DNA from: Candidatus Omnitrophota bacterium
GTDB taxonomy: Bacteria; Omnitrophota; Gorgyraeia; Gygaellales; Profunditerraquicolaceae
Assembly: GCA_016931435.1 (NCBI GenBank)
Contig: JAFGET010000176.1
Location: 1 to 18,445, forward strand
Direction of reading: 5' to 3'
Length of the DNA: 18,445 nucleotides
Shown: positions 6,579-13,014 of the stretch, in pieces
Layout: every line of letters begins with the position of its first letter
How positions within the stretch are numbered: position 1 is the stretch's first letter
Notes under the pieces: generated by a model
Told to the model about the DNA's origin: nothing
Database searches by the model: none
What the model saw: the letters and a program-made list of their open reading frames with translations, nothing else
Program-made: the position numbers and the translations under genes

Positions 6579-7166
6579 TTAAGATCTGGCGTTAGAAATT
6601 GCGCTTTTTGCCAGCATATCGAATTCCACATTCACCTTATCCGAATGCCCTTTAAAACCTAAGGTAGTATTCTTTAAGGTATGCGGGATGATAAAGACGC
6701 AAAAGGCGCCGGATTTTTTTTGGGCTATTGTCAGGCTGATGCCGTCTAAAGAGACCGAGCCCTTATCCAGGATATACCCTGAATACGCGGGCGAAACCGT
6801 GATTTCAAGGCTGAGATCGCCGCGGATATATTGCTTCCTGCGGATTATCCCGGTGCAATCAACATGCCCGCTTACAAAATGCCCGGAGACCTTATCGCCC
6901 ATTTTTAAGGCGCTTTCTAAATTCACTCTATCTCTCGGGCGCAACTGCCCCAGGTTAGTCGTCTTAAACGTATGTTCCATCACCTCGAACGCAAGCGAAG
7001 AGGGTTTTTTCTCGATCACGCTTAAGCACACGCCGTTTACCGATACGCTGTCCCCGATCGAGGCATCCGCGGCTACCTGTTTAGCGCAGACCTCAAGAAG
7101 CGCCGCCTTTGCTCTTCTGGATATGCTCTTTACCTGCCCCAATTCTTTGATGATCCCCGTGAACAT
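6579..7166 (-). CDS. ribE: Riboflavin synthase, alpha chain
   Basis: The enzyme converts two 6,7-dimethyl-8-ribityllumazine molecules into riboflavin and the pyrimidinedione precursor, the last step of the pathway. From ATG at 7166 the protein begins MFTGIIKELG, the canonical N terminus, and has 195 residues. Two lumazine-binding barrel repeats are seen: SVNGVCLSV and VNLESALKMGD in the first half, GHFVSGHVD at the junction, and SVSLDGISLTI, FIIPHTL in the second. An in-frame TTG at 7184 would add MRVIFD; the ATG is preferred because of the family N terminus and an upstream GAGGG. It starts 1 nt after the ribD stop. Confidence 0.96.
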   Translation of the reverse strand: MFTGIIKELGQVKSISRRAKAALLEVCAKQVAADASIGDSVSVNGVCLSVIEKKPSSLAFEVMEHTFKTTNLGQLRPRDRVNLESALKMGDKVSGHFVSGHVDCTGIIRRKQYIRGDLSLEITVSPAYSGYILDKGSVSLDGISLTIAQKKSGAFCVFIIPHTLKNTTLGFKGHSDKVNVEFDMLAKSAISNARS

Positions 7167-7167
7167 A

Positions 7168-8253
7168 TCAAATATAACCCTCAACGAGAAGGTCTTCGCC
7201 GAAACGTTTTAATTTCATCTCTTTTAATTTGATCGCCTTATCCACCCGCGCGATGCCTTTTCCCATCACAGAACTGATCGCTTCCTTGCCGCCGATGATC
7301 TTCGGGCTGATAAAAAATAGGATTTTATCTACCAACCCTTCGTCAAAGAGGCTTCCGATCAGGGTGCCCCCGCCTTCGACAAGGATATTGGTTATTCCAA
7401 GCCGCGCTAATTTGCGCATCATATCTTTTAGATCGACCTGCCCGGCCTTTTCTTTTACTTCTAGGATCTTAGCCTGCGCCTCCAGGATCTTTCTGTTCTC
7501 GGTCTCCTGACCCGGGGCGATCGGCAAGGTGGCGATGATCACCGAGCTTTTTTTAGAAAATAGGCTGGCGCCCTGGGGAGTACTTAATTGGCTGTCTACG
7601 ATTATCTTAACGGGATGCCTTTTTAAAAACCAGGGGTCAAGCAGGGGATTATCCCTTAAGACCGTATTTACCCCCACCATGACAGCGTCATATCCGGCGC
7701 GCAGGCGATGAGCGTAGGCGCGCGATTTATCGGAAGTTATCCATTTGGAATTACCGCTATGGGTGGCGATTTTGCCGTCCAATGATTGAGCCGCCTTCAC
7801 CGTCACAAAAGGGGTCTTTTTGGTGATATATTTTATAAAGACCTCGTTTATTTTTTTTATTTGCGGCTCAAGGACCCCCGTTGTGACTTTTATCTTATTT
7901 TGCCTCAATATCCGCACCCCCTTGCCGTTATTAAGAGGATTGGGGTCTATTATTCCTATGACTACTTCTTTGACGCCGCTTCTTATGATCTTATCCACGC
8001 AAGGAGGCGTGCGGCCGAAATGCGTGCAGGGCTCAAGCGTCACATACAAAACAGCTCCTCTTGCCTCTTTACCCGCCTCATCTAAAGCTAATACCTCCGC
8101 GTGGGGCAAGCCGGTTTTTTCATGATACCCCCGGCCTATGATCTTGCCCTTTTTGACTATCACCGCTCCGACCATGGGGTTGGGGCTGGTCGCGCCTTTT
8201 GCCCGAAGGCTCATGCGCAGCGCCAATTCCATATATTTTTTATGGATATCCAT
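7168..8253 (-). CDS. ribD: Bifunctional riboflavin biosynthesis deaminase/reductase RibD
   Basis: RibD deaminates the diaminopyrimidine made by GTP cyclohydrolase II and then reduces its ribosyl side chain. The N-terminal zinc deaminase has HAEVLAL (His51, Glu53 from this start) and LEPCTHFGRTPPC (Cys76, Cys85). The C-terminal reductase has VKAAQSLDGKIATHSGNS, AVMVGVNTVLRDNPLL and ILVEGGGTLIGSLFDEGLVD. The length of 361 is typical. The start is uncertain: TTG at 8259 has AGAGG at ideal distance and a TTGA overlap with the PHP gene, while ATG at 8253 gives the usual MDIHKKYM-like N terminus. ribE follows directly. Confidence 0.96.
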   Translation of the reverse strand: MDIHKKYMELALRMSLRAKGATSPNPMVGAVIVKKGKIIGRGYHEKTGLPHAEVLALDEAGKEARGAVLYVTLEPCTHFGRTPPCVDKIIRSGVKEVVIGIIDPNPLNNGKGVRILRQNKIKVTTGVLEPQIKKINEVFIKYITKKTPFVTVKAAQSLDGKIATHSGNSKWITSDKSRAYAHRLRAGYDAVMVGVNTVLRDNPLLDPWFLKRHPVKIIVDSQLSTPQGASLFSKKSSVIIATLPIAPGQETENRKILEAQAKILEVKEKAGQVDLKDMMRKLARLGITNILVEGGGTLIGSLFDEGLVDKILFFISPKIIGGKEAISSVMGKGIARVDKAIKLKEMKLKRFGEDLLVEGYI

Positions 8254-8255
8254 GT

Positions 8256-9080
8256 TCAACCCATGCCTCTTTTTGCTTCTTTTAACTTTTCCACCAGTTC
8301 ATAAGGGACCTTAAAGGTGCCTATCTTTACTTCCGGTTTTGCGTTACCGTGGCAATCCGAACCTCCGGTCACCAATAAATTTAATTTTGCGGCTAATCCC
8401 AAATAATAATTTACCATCCCCTGGGAATGCTCCGGATAATACGCTTCCAGTCCGCCTAATCCGTATGAGACAAGCTGCGGTATAAGCTCGTCGTTATGCA
8501 GGGTATAGGGATGCGCCAATACCGCGATTCCTCCTGAACTGCGGATCAGATTTATCGCATCCTGCGGGGTGAATTTAAAGCCGCAGACATAAGCCGGGCA
8601 TTTGTCTCCGATATATTTATTGAAGGCCTCGTAAGTCGAACCGACCAGCTTTTCTTTTACCATGGCGCGGGCGACGTGAAGCCTGCCTACCGTGGCATTT
8701 TCTGCCAGGCTAAAGACGGATTCTGGTTTTAAATCCAGGCCCAGTTCTTTTAATTTACCCGCGATCTTATAAATACGCTCTATGCGATTCTGCCTTAAGA
8801 AACCCAGCTTTTGGGCAAGCTCCCGGCTCTTATGATCGATAAGATAACCTAAGATGTGCAGCTCGGAGTTTTCATACTCGGCGCTTAATTCTATCGCCGG
8901 GATGACCTCGACGCCTTCTTTTGACCCCGCCTCAAAAGCCTCGTCTATGCCGTCTACGTTATCGTGGTCGGCTATGGCAATAGCCGAAAGGCTATGCTTG
9001 AGAGCTGCCCGGATGATCTCAAGCGGCGTATATGTCCCGTCCGAGTAAACGGTATGTAAATGCAAGTCGGCAAATCTCAT
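8256..9080 (-). CDS. PHP-domain phosphoesterase (YciV / RNase AM-like)
   Basis: PHP proteins are metal-dependent phosphoesterases; those close to YciV act on 3',5'-bisphosphonucleotides or trim 5' ends of RNA. The full metal-ligand set is present: DLHLHTVYSDG (His7, His9, Asp14), ADHDN (Asp38, His39), Glu64 in AIEL, ELHILGY (His75), VGRLHVARAM (His135), VLAHPY (His190) and GGSDCHG (Asp242, His244). The insertion between the third and fourth motifs is of the YciV type. At 274 residues it has normal family length. The start ATG overlaps the nusB stop by 4 nt, and it nearly touches ribD. A general nucleotide or RNA role is likely; a dephosphorylation role in riboflavin synthesis is only suggested by context. 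Confidence 0.9.
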   Translation of the reverse strand: MRFADLHLHTVYSDGTYTPLEIIRAALKHSLSAIAIADHDNVDGIDEAFEAGSKEGVEVIPAIELSAEYENSELHILGYLIDHKSRELAQKLGFLRQNRIERIYKIAGKLKELGLDLKPESVFSLAENATVGRLHVARAMVKEKLVGSTYEAFNKYIGDKCPAYVCGFKFTPQDAINLIRSSGGIAVLAHPYTLHNDELIPQLVSYGLGGLEAYYPEHSQGMVNYYLGLAAKLNLLVTGGSDCHGNAKPEVKIGTFKVPYELVEKLKEAKRGMG

Positions 9081-9493
9081 CTTCCGGCCTCAATTTTTAT
9101 CTTATCCAGTATGCCGTTTACGAATTTAGCCGCTTCCTTATCGGAATATTTCTTGGCGAGCTCGACCGCTTCGTTGATGGAGACTTTCGGCGGGATATCC
9201 TTGCGGAATAAAAGTTCGAAACCTCCAAGCCTGAGGATATTCCTATCCACTACCGCCATGCGCTCAAGTTTCCAATTAGCAGCATACTGAATTATTTTTT
9301 TATCGATAGGATCCAGGTTTTCCACTACTCCGCAGACTAACTCGGTAGCGAAACTCTTTATTTCATCTTCCACCTGTTCTGCCTGATGCGCCTGCCAGAT
9401 ATTGTCCAAAGCGGCTTCGGCAGTGCCTCCGGCAATATCGACCTGGTAAAGAGCCTGTAAACTGAATTCCCTTGCCCGTGTGCGCTTTCTCAT
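9077..9493 (-). CDS. nusB: Transcription antitermination factor NusB
   Basis: NusB binds boxA RNA with ribosomal protein S10 and supports antitermination of rRNA operons. The 138 residues show the family pattern: the N-terminal RKRTRAREFSLQALYQVD, the central FATELVCGVVENLDPIDKKI, then VDRNILRLGGFELLFRKDIP and the C-terminal SINEAVELAKKYSDKEAAKFVNGILDKI. The protein is all-helical, with no sign of truncation. ribH-nusB adjacency is very common in bacteria. Here ribH is 163 nt upstream and the spacer is rich in inverted repeats. The gene heads a close-packed run that continues to ssrA. Confidence 0.97.
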   Translation of the reverse strand: MRKRTRAREFSLQALYQVDIAGGTAEAALDNIWQAHQAEQVEDEIKSFATELVCGVVENLDPIDKKIIQYAANWKLERMAVVDRNILRLGGFELLFRKDIPPKVSINEAVELAKKYSDKEAAKFVNGILDKIKIEAGR

Positions 9494-9521
9494 CTTAAAC
9501 TACCCTTGTTCATCCTTTTAT

Positions 9522-9647
9522 CGTAGGACAGGGTTAAACCTCTCCTACGCCTGAACCAATCTCCAAAGGAGAAACCTTACAACATTGCTTAAACGACACT
9601 AAAGGTTTCACCTCTTCAATTGTATTCCAGGGATTCCCACTCTGGAA
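9522..9647 (-). promoter_or_regulatory. Hairpin-rich ribH-nusB spacer, possible structured leader
   Basis: Four inverted repeats lie in this spacer: TTCCAG/CTGGAA (9625-9630 with 9642-9647), GAAACCTT/AAGGTTTC (9571-9578 with 9602-9609), TCTCC/GGAGA (9560-9564 with 9568-9572) and CGTAGGA/TCCTACG (9522-9528 with 9543-9549). The second and third overlap by two bases, so they are alternatives in part. I see no U-run and no convincing sigma70 promoter. It matches no riboswitch I know. Confidence 0.45.
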
Positions 9648-9656
9648 CTTTCCAGC

Positions 9657-10124
9657 CTACTTTATCTTCTCTAAAAGGTTCGCCATTTCGATGGCGGATA
9701 AAGCGGCATCCCTACCCTTGTTTCCGTCTTTAGTCCCGGCGCGCTCGATCGCCTGCTCGATGGTATCGGCGGTGATCACTCCGAAAACTACCGGTAACCC
9801 CGCATCAAGCGAAACTTTAGCTATACCTTTTGATACCTCCGCCGCGATGTAATCAAAATGCGGCGTTGAACCGCGGATGACCGCCCCAAGACAGATCACC
9901 GCGTCGTAATCTTTTGTCTTTGCTAATTTTTGCGCCGCCACCGGTATCTCAAAAGCTCCGGGGACCCAAGCCAAGGTGATGTCTTTTTCATCCGCTCCGT
10001 GCCTGACCAATGTATCCTGGCATCCGGAGATCAGGTCCTTGGTCACGAAATCATTGAAGCGTGACGCCACCAGACAAAACTTCCTGCCCTTTGCGATCAT
10101 ACTGCCTTCCAATACTTTAACCAT
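9657..10124 (-). CDS. ribH: 6,7-dimethyl-8-ribityllumazine synthase
   Basis: Lumazine synthase condenses the RibD-derived pyrimidine with the RibB product 3,4-dihydroxybutanone 4-phosphate. The 155 residues carry SRFN (21-24), WVPGAFEIP (53-61), GAVIRGSTPHFDYI (80-93, with catalytic His89) and FGVITADTIEQAIERAGTK plus NKG near the end. The start is secure: AAAGGAG lies 6 nt before the ATG. The gene follows ribBA after a 167-nt A/T-rich repeat spacer and precedes nusB. The enzyme normally forms 60-mer or pentameric shells. Confidence 0.97.
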   Translation of the reverse strand: MVKVLEGSMIAKGRKFCLVASRFNDFVTKDLISGCQDTLVRHGADEKDITLAWVPGAFEIPVAAQKLAKTKDYDAVICLGAVIRGSTPHFDYIAAEVSKGIAKVSLDAGLPVVFGVITADTIEQAIERAGTKDGNKGRDAALSAIEMANLLEKIK

Positions 10125-10144
10125 ATACTACTCCTTTCTTATTA

Positions 10145-10288
10145 TCAAATCCTAAATCCTAATTCTAAACTCTAAACAATTTCAAAATCCAAATGTTTAA
10201 AATCATAAACTCATCAGTTTAAGACATTGGGATTTAAGGCATTAGGATTTGTTTAGGATTTAGTATTTCGGATTTAGAGTTTAAAGCC
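10145..10288. repeat. A/T-rich imperfect inverted repeat of AAATCCTAA-like units
   Basis: The left half contains AAATCCTAAATCCTAA and AAACTCTAAA. The right half contains the complementary sense (TTAGGATTTG, TTTAGGATTTAG, TTTAGAGTTT). The centre has AAACT-CATC-AGTTT. The block fills nearly the whole ribBA-ribH spacer. It has no coding potential and looks like a mobile or expanding non-coding repeat. Related A/T-rich stretches occur at 288-372 and 12393-12441. Confidence 0.6.
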
Positions 10289-10291
10289 ATT

Positions 10292-11497
10292 TTATATACT
10301 CAGCTGATGCCCCAACTTGTCTTTCTTCGTCTTAAGGTAGTTATAATTAGTGTCGTTAGGCTCGATTTCGATAGCGACCCTCTCTACGACCTTAAGCCCG
10401 TACCCTTCAAGCCCGACGATCTTTCGAGGATTATTAGTAAGAAGCCGTATATTTTTAAGCCCCAGGTCGACCAGGATCTGCGCTCCGATGCCGTAATCCC
10501 TGAGATCCGCCTTATGCCCTAAGGCCTCGTTAGCCTCGACCGTATCCAGCCCTTTATCCTGAAGGCCATAAGCGCGGATCTTATCGATCAGGCCTATACC
10601 CCGGCCTTCGTGGCTCATATAAAGGATGACGCCTTTTTTTTCTTCGGCGATCATCTGCATCGCCCGTTTCAGTTGCCGGCCGCAATCGCAGCGCAAGGAA
10701 CCGAATACGTCGCCCGTCAGGCATTCCGAATGCACGCGCACCAAGATCGCATCGGAAAACCACTCTCCCATGACCAGCGCTACGTGCTGGTGGTTATTGG
10801 TCAGGTCGCGGTATAATATCAGCTTAAACCGGCCGAATTCCGTAGGCAGGCTGGTTTCGGTGACCCGCTCGATCAATTTCTCAAAAAGCCTGCGGTATTC
10901 GATGAGCGCAGCGATGGTGCAGATCTTAAGATGATGCCTGCCGGCAAACTCGATCAACTGCGGCAGGCGCGCCATAGAACCGTCGTCATTCATGATCTCG
11001 CAGATCACGCCCGAAGGATAAAGCCCCGCTAAACGCATAAAATCAACCGCCGCTTCGGTATGCCCTGCCCGCACTAATACTCCGCCCTTAGTCGCCTTCA
11101 GGGGGAAAATATGCCCGGGCCTGACTAAGTCTTCGGGTTTACTCTGCGGGTCTATCAAGACTTTTACGGTACGCGCGCGGTCATAAGCTGAAATACCGGT
11201 AGTCACTCCCGAGCTTGCGTCTACGGAAATAGTCCAGGCAGTTGAGAAAGGGTCTTTTTTACCGGAACTCCCGTTTTCAAGCATCATCTGTAGATCCAAC
11301 TTATTCAACCGTTCCTCTTCCATAGGCACGCAAATAAGCCCGCGCCCGAACTTCGCCATAAAATTTATATCTTCCGGGCGGATGAATGAAGCTGCCATCA
11401 CCAGGTCGCCTTCATTCTCCCGGTCAGCGTCATCAACCACGATGACCATCTTGCCGTGTTTTAGATCTTCTAATATTTCCACAACAGTATTGAACAT
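10292..11497 (-). CDS. ribBA: Bifunctional dihydroxybutanone-phosphate synthase / GTP cyclohydrolase II RibBA
   Basis: The protein supplies both starting compounds of riboflavin synthesis. The RibB domain is about residues 1-200, with VDDADRENEGDL (21-32) and RAGHTEAAVDF (143-153). The RibA domain is about 205-401, with RVHSECLTGDVFGSLRCDCG (zinc ligands Cys259, Cys270, Cys272) and HEGRGIGL (296-303). The length of 401 is typical. An upstream ATG at 11542 lies inside the terminator hairpin and would add a nonsense-like leader. ATG at 11497 is preceded by AAAGGG at good spacing and gives the family N terminus MFNTVVEILED. It is controlled by the FMN riboswitch and terminator just upstream. Confidence 0.97.
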   Translation of the reverse strand: MFNTVVEILEDLKHGKMVIVVDDADRENEGDLVMAASFIRPEDINFMAKFGRGLICVPMEEERLNKLDLQMMLENGSSGKKDPFSTAWTISVDASSGVTTGISAYDRARTVKVLIDPQSKPEDLVRPGHIFPLKATKGGVLVRAGHTEAAVDFMRLAGLYPSGVICEIMNDDGSMARLPQLIEFAGRHHLKICTIAALIEYRRLFEKLIERVTETSLPTEFGRFKLILYRDLTNNHQHVALVMGEWFSDAILVRVHSECLTGDVFGSLRCDCGRQLKRAMQMIAEEKKGVILYMSHEGRGIGLIDKIRAYGLQDKGLDTVEANEALGHKADLRDYGIGAQILVDLGLKNIRLLTNNPRKIVGLEGYGLKVVERVAIEIEPNDTNYNYLKTKKDKLGHQLSI

Positions 11498-11518
11498 AAT
11501 ACCCTTTCTTAGGACCGG

Positions 11519-11549
11519 AAAAAAACAAAACCCGGAAAACATCTCCGGG
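11519..11549 (-). terminator. Intrinsic terminator of the FMN riboswitch
   Basis: On the minus strand CCCGGA and TCCGGG form a hairpin (11549-11531) followed by TTTTGTTTTTTT (11530-11519). It sits between aptamer and ribBA, as expected for FMN-dependent transcription attenuation. The 3' arm plus flank (UUUCCGGGU, 11538-11530) is perfectly complementary to ACCCGGAAA (11634-11626) inside the aptamer's P6 insertion. Confidence 0.85.
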
Positions 11550-11569
11550 CATAATAATAGAAGACCTCT

Positions 11570-11860
11570 ATCTTCTCTTATCTAGACTATTCATGCAATC
11601 CTGTCATGCGCCCCGGCATATATGATTTCCGGGTGTCCCGCTTTTTGCGGGAATGGATTGATGTCCGCTTTTCTCGCGGAACTATCGGCCCTGGAATCTC
11701 ACCAGGTCTGCCTGCTAAGAATCCTTAAGCAGGCTCGCGGGCTTAAGCCAGGAGGGGCTTACGCCAATCCTTCCGATAGGATTGGGCGCTACTCCTAAAA
11801 ACTTTAACCGCCGGTCAGGAATTCCTGCCTTAAACAGGCAGGTCACCTTGCCCTGAAGAC
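11570..11860 (-). promoter_or_regulatory. FMN riboswitch (RFN element) with enlarged P2, P3 and P6
   Basis: Conserved core parts appear in order on the minus strand: GTCTTC-AGGGCAAGGTGA, AATTCCTGACCGGCGGT, CCCGCGA-GCCTGC...GCAGGC (P4), CTGGTGAGATTCCAG (P5), GGCCGATAGT, and finally GTCTAGATAAGAGAAGAT (11587-11570). The last block matches the known 3' core at almost every base and closes P1 with GUCUUC. The element is about 290 nt, roughly twice the usual size. L2 holds an extra CCTGCC hairpin. P3 is extended by several hairpins. About 95 nt sit between the two sides of P6, containing TCCCGC/GCGGGA, CCCGG/CCGGG and CAATCC/GGATTG pairings. FMN binding should favour the downstream terminator and lower ribBA expression. 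Confidence 0.88.
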
Positions 11861-11866
11861 GTGATC

Positions 11867-11894
11867 ATTATAGCTAAAAATCTTATCTTGTCAA
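11867..11894 (-). promoter_or_regulatory. sigma70-type promoter for the FMN riboswitch and ribBA
   Basis: The minus strand has a perfect -35 TTGACA (11894-11889), a 16-nt spacer and a perfect -10 TATAAT (11872-11867). The expected start point at about 11860 coincides with the first base of aptamer stem P1, which supports both calls. Confidence 0.85.
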
Positions 11895-11916
11895 TAGGTT
11901 TAAACCGCTCTATAAT
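11888..11916 (+). promoter_or_regulatory. sigma70-type promoter for pncC
   Basis: TTGTCA (11888-11893), a 17-nt spacer and TATAAT (11911-11916). The expected transcription start is about 11923-11925, at or next to the ATG, so the message should be leaderless or nearly so. Its -35 overlaps that of the opposite-strand ribBA promoter. Confidence 0.8.
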
Positions 11917-11924
11917 AACTTATT

Positions 11925-12392
11925 ATGTCAAAGGCTATCCGTCAGATCCATGATTTTTTCATTAAAAACAAGAAGACGCTGGCTATAGCCGAATCCTGCA
12001 GCGGGGGTCTGCTTTCAAGCCTGCTTACCGCCATACCCGGAAGTTCCGGATATTTTATTTTAGGCCTGGTGACATACAGTAATTCCGCCAAAGAATCGGT
12101 CCTTAAGATCCCGCGCAGGATAATTTCTGAAAAAGGCGCGGTGTCGGCGCAAGTAGCCTCATTGATGAGCGAACGCGTGCGAAAGATCGCCAAAAGCGAC
12201 TTTTCTATAGGCATAACCGGTATTGCCGGCCCTTCCGGAGGCACGCCTGAAAAACCCGTAGGCACGGTATTTATCTCCGTAAGTTCAGCTAAAAAATCTA
12301 TCTGCAGGCGCCTCCAATTCAAAGGAAACCGGCAAAATATCAGAAAACAAACGGCTTTGACTAGCTTATCGCTACTGAAGAAGCTTTTTTAA
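11925..12392 (+). CDS. pncC: Nicotinamide-nucleotide amidase (CinA C-terminal domain, PncC)
   Basis: PncC deamidates nicotinamide mononucleotide to nicotinate mononucleotide in NAD recycling. The 155 residues are the stand-alone C-terminal domain of CinA, without the N-terminal pyrophosphatase domain. Key motifs: AIAESCSGGLLSS (about 20-32), LVTYSNSAKESVL (about 48-60) and GITGIAGPSGGTPEKPVGTVF (about 96-116). The gene has its own strong promoter whose start point falls at the ATG, and there is no Shine-Dalgarno. thpR follows after a 49-nt A/T-rich spacer. In many bacteria cinA lies downstream of pgsA on the same strand; here it faces the other way. Confidence 0.93.
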   Translation: MSKAIRQIHDFFIKNKKTLAIAESCSGGLLSSLLTAIPGSSGYFILGLVTYSNSAKESVLKIPRRIISEKGAVSAQVASLMSERVRKIAKSDFSIGITGIAGPSGGTPEKPVGTVFISVSSAKKSICRRLQFKGNRQNIRKQTALTSLSLLKKLF

Positions 12393-12441
12393 CTTTTAAC
12401 CCTACGCCTCAACTTTACGCTTTAAACTTTAAACTTAATAT
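12393..12441. repeat. A/T-rich repeat-like pncC-thpR spacer
   Basis: The spacer consists of words such as ACTTTTAACCC, CTTTAAACTTTAAACTT. It resembles the degenerate repeats at 10145-10288 and 288-372. It contains no recognisable ribosome binding site for thpR. Confidence 0.4.
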
Positions 12442-13014
12442 ATGCGCAGTTTTATCGCGATTTCACTTCCCCCGGATATAAAAGACGCTTTAGCGCGCAT
12501 GCAAGAAAAGCTTAAAAAAAGCGGCGCGGACGTAAAATGGGTAGCTCCCGCCAATATCCACCTGACCCTGAAATTCCTGGGCGACCTCAATGAAAAAAAA
12601 CTTGAGGCGGTCTACGGCGCCATGGAAGATACTGCTAAAAACAACACCCGATTTTACGCGCGCATCCGTGACCTTGGGGCTTTCCCTAAGGTCAGCTCCC
12701 CGAGGATAATCTGGGCAGGCATCGGCGCGGGAGATGAAGAGATAAAAAAGATCGCCCGGCAGCTTGAAGAAAGTATCGCCAGGGTCGGGATCCCGAAAGA
12801 AGACCGCCCCTTTAGCTGCCACATCACGCTGGGCAGGACAAAGTCCGCTCTTAACCTGGATCGGCTCACTCAGGATCTGACGAAAAACGGGAAGGATCCG
12901 GAAGCAGAAGGCCTCGGATTCGATATAGAAAAAATAACTTTTTTTAAAAGCACGCTTACGCCTAAAGGCCCCCTCTACGAAGCCCTGAAAGAAGCAAGCC
13001 TCAGGGCTATCTGA
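12442..13014 (+). CDS. thpR: RNA 2',3'-cyclic phosphodiesterase (2'-5' RNA ligase family)
   Basis: ThpR/LigT enzymes open 2',3'-cyclic phosphates on RNA ends and can act as 2'-5' ligases on tRNA halves. The 190 residues have the two family HxTx motifs that form the active site: HLTL (40-43, in NIHLTLKFLGDL) and HITL (127-130, in CHITLGRTK). The N terminus MRSFIAISLP and the length are typical. There is no Shine-Dalgarno before the ATG, so translation may depend on pncC translation upstream. The 3' end overlaps the convergent pgpA coding region by 40 nt. Confidence 0.94.
   Translation: MRSFIAISLPPDIKDALARMQEKLKKSGADVKWVAPANIHLTLKFLGDLNEKKLEAVYGAMEDTAKNNTRFYARIRDLGAFPKVSSPRIIWAGIGAGDEEIKKIARQLEESIARVGIPKEDRPFSCHITLGRTKSALNLDRLTQDLTKNGKDPEAEGLGFDIEKITFFKSTLTPKGPLYEALKEASLRAI

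Noticed and set aside
9494..9656. boxA-like NusB autoregulation site in the nusB leader
   Set aside because: No convincing match to a boxA sequence was found in the spacer; only inverted repeats can be supported.
11498..11542. N-terminal extension of RibBA from an ATG at 11542
   Set aside because: The extension is encoded by the terminator hairpin and U-tract and is not family-like; the ATG at 11497 has a good ribosome binding site.
11655..11860. Shorter FMN aptamer ending just after the first P6 hairpin (GCGGACATC)
   Set aside because: This end leaves P1 without a partner for GUCUUC. The core-like GTCTAGATAAGAGAAGAT at 11587-11570 both matches the known 3' core and closes P1, so the longer element is preferred.
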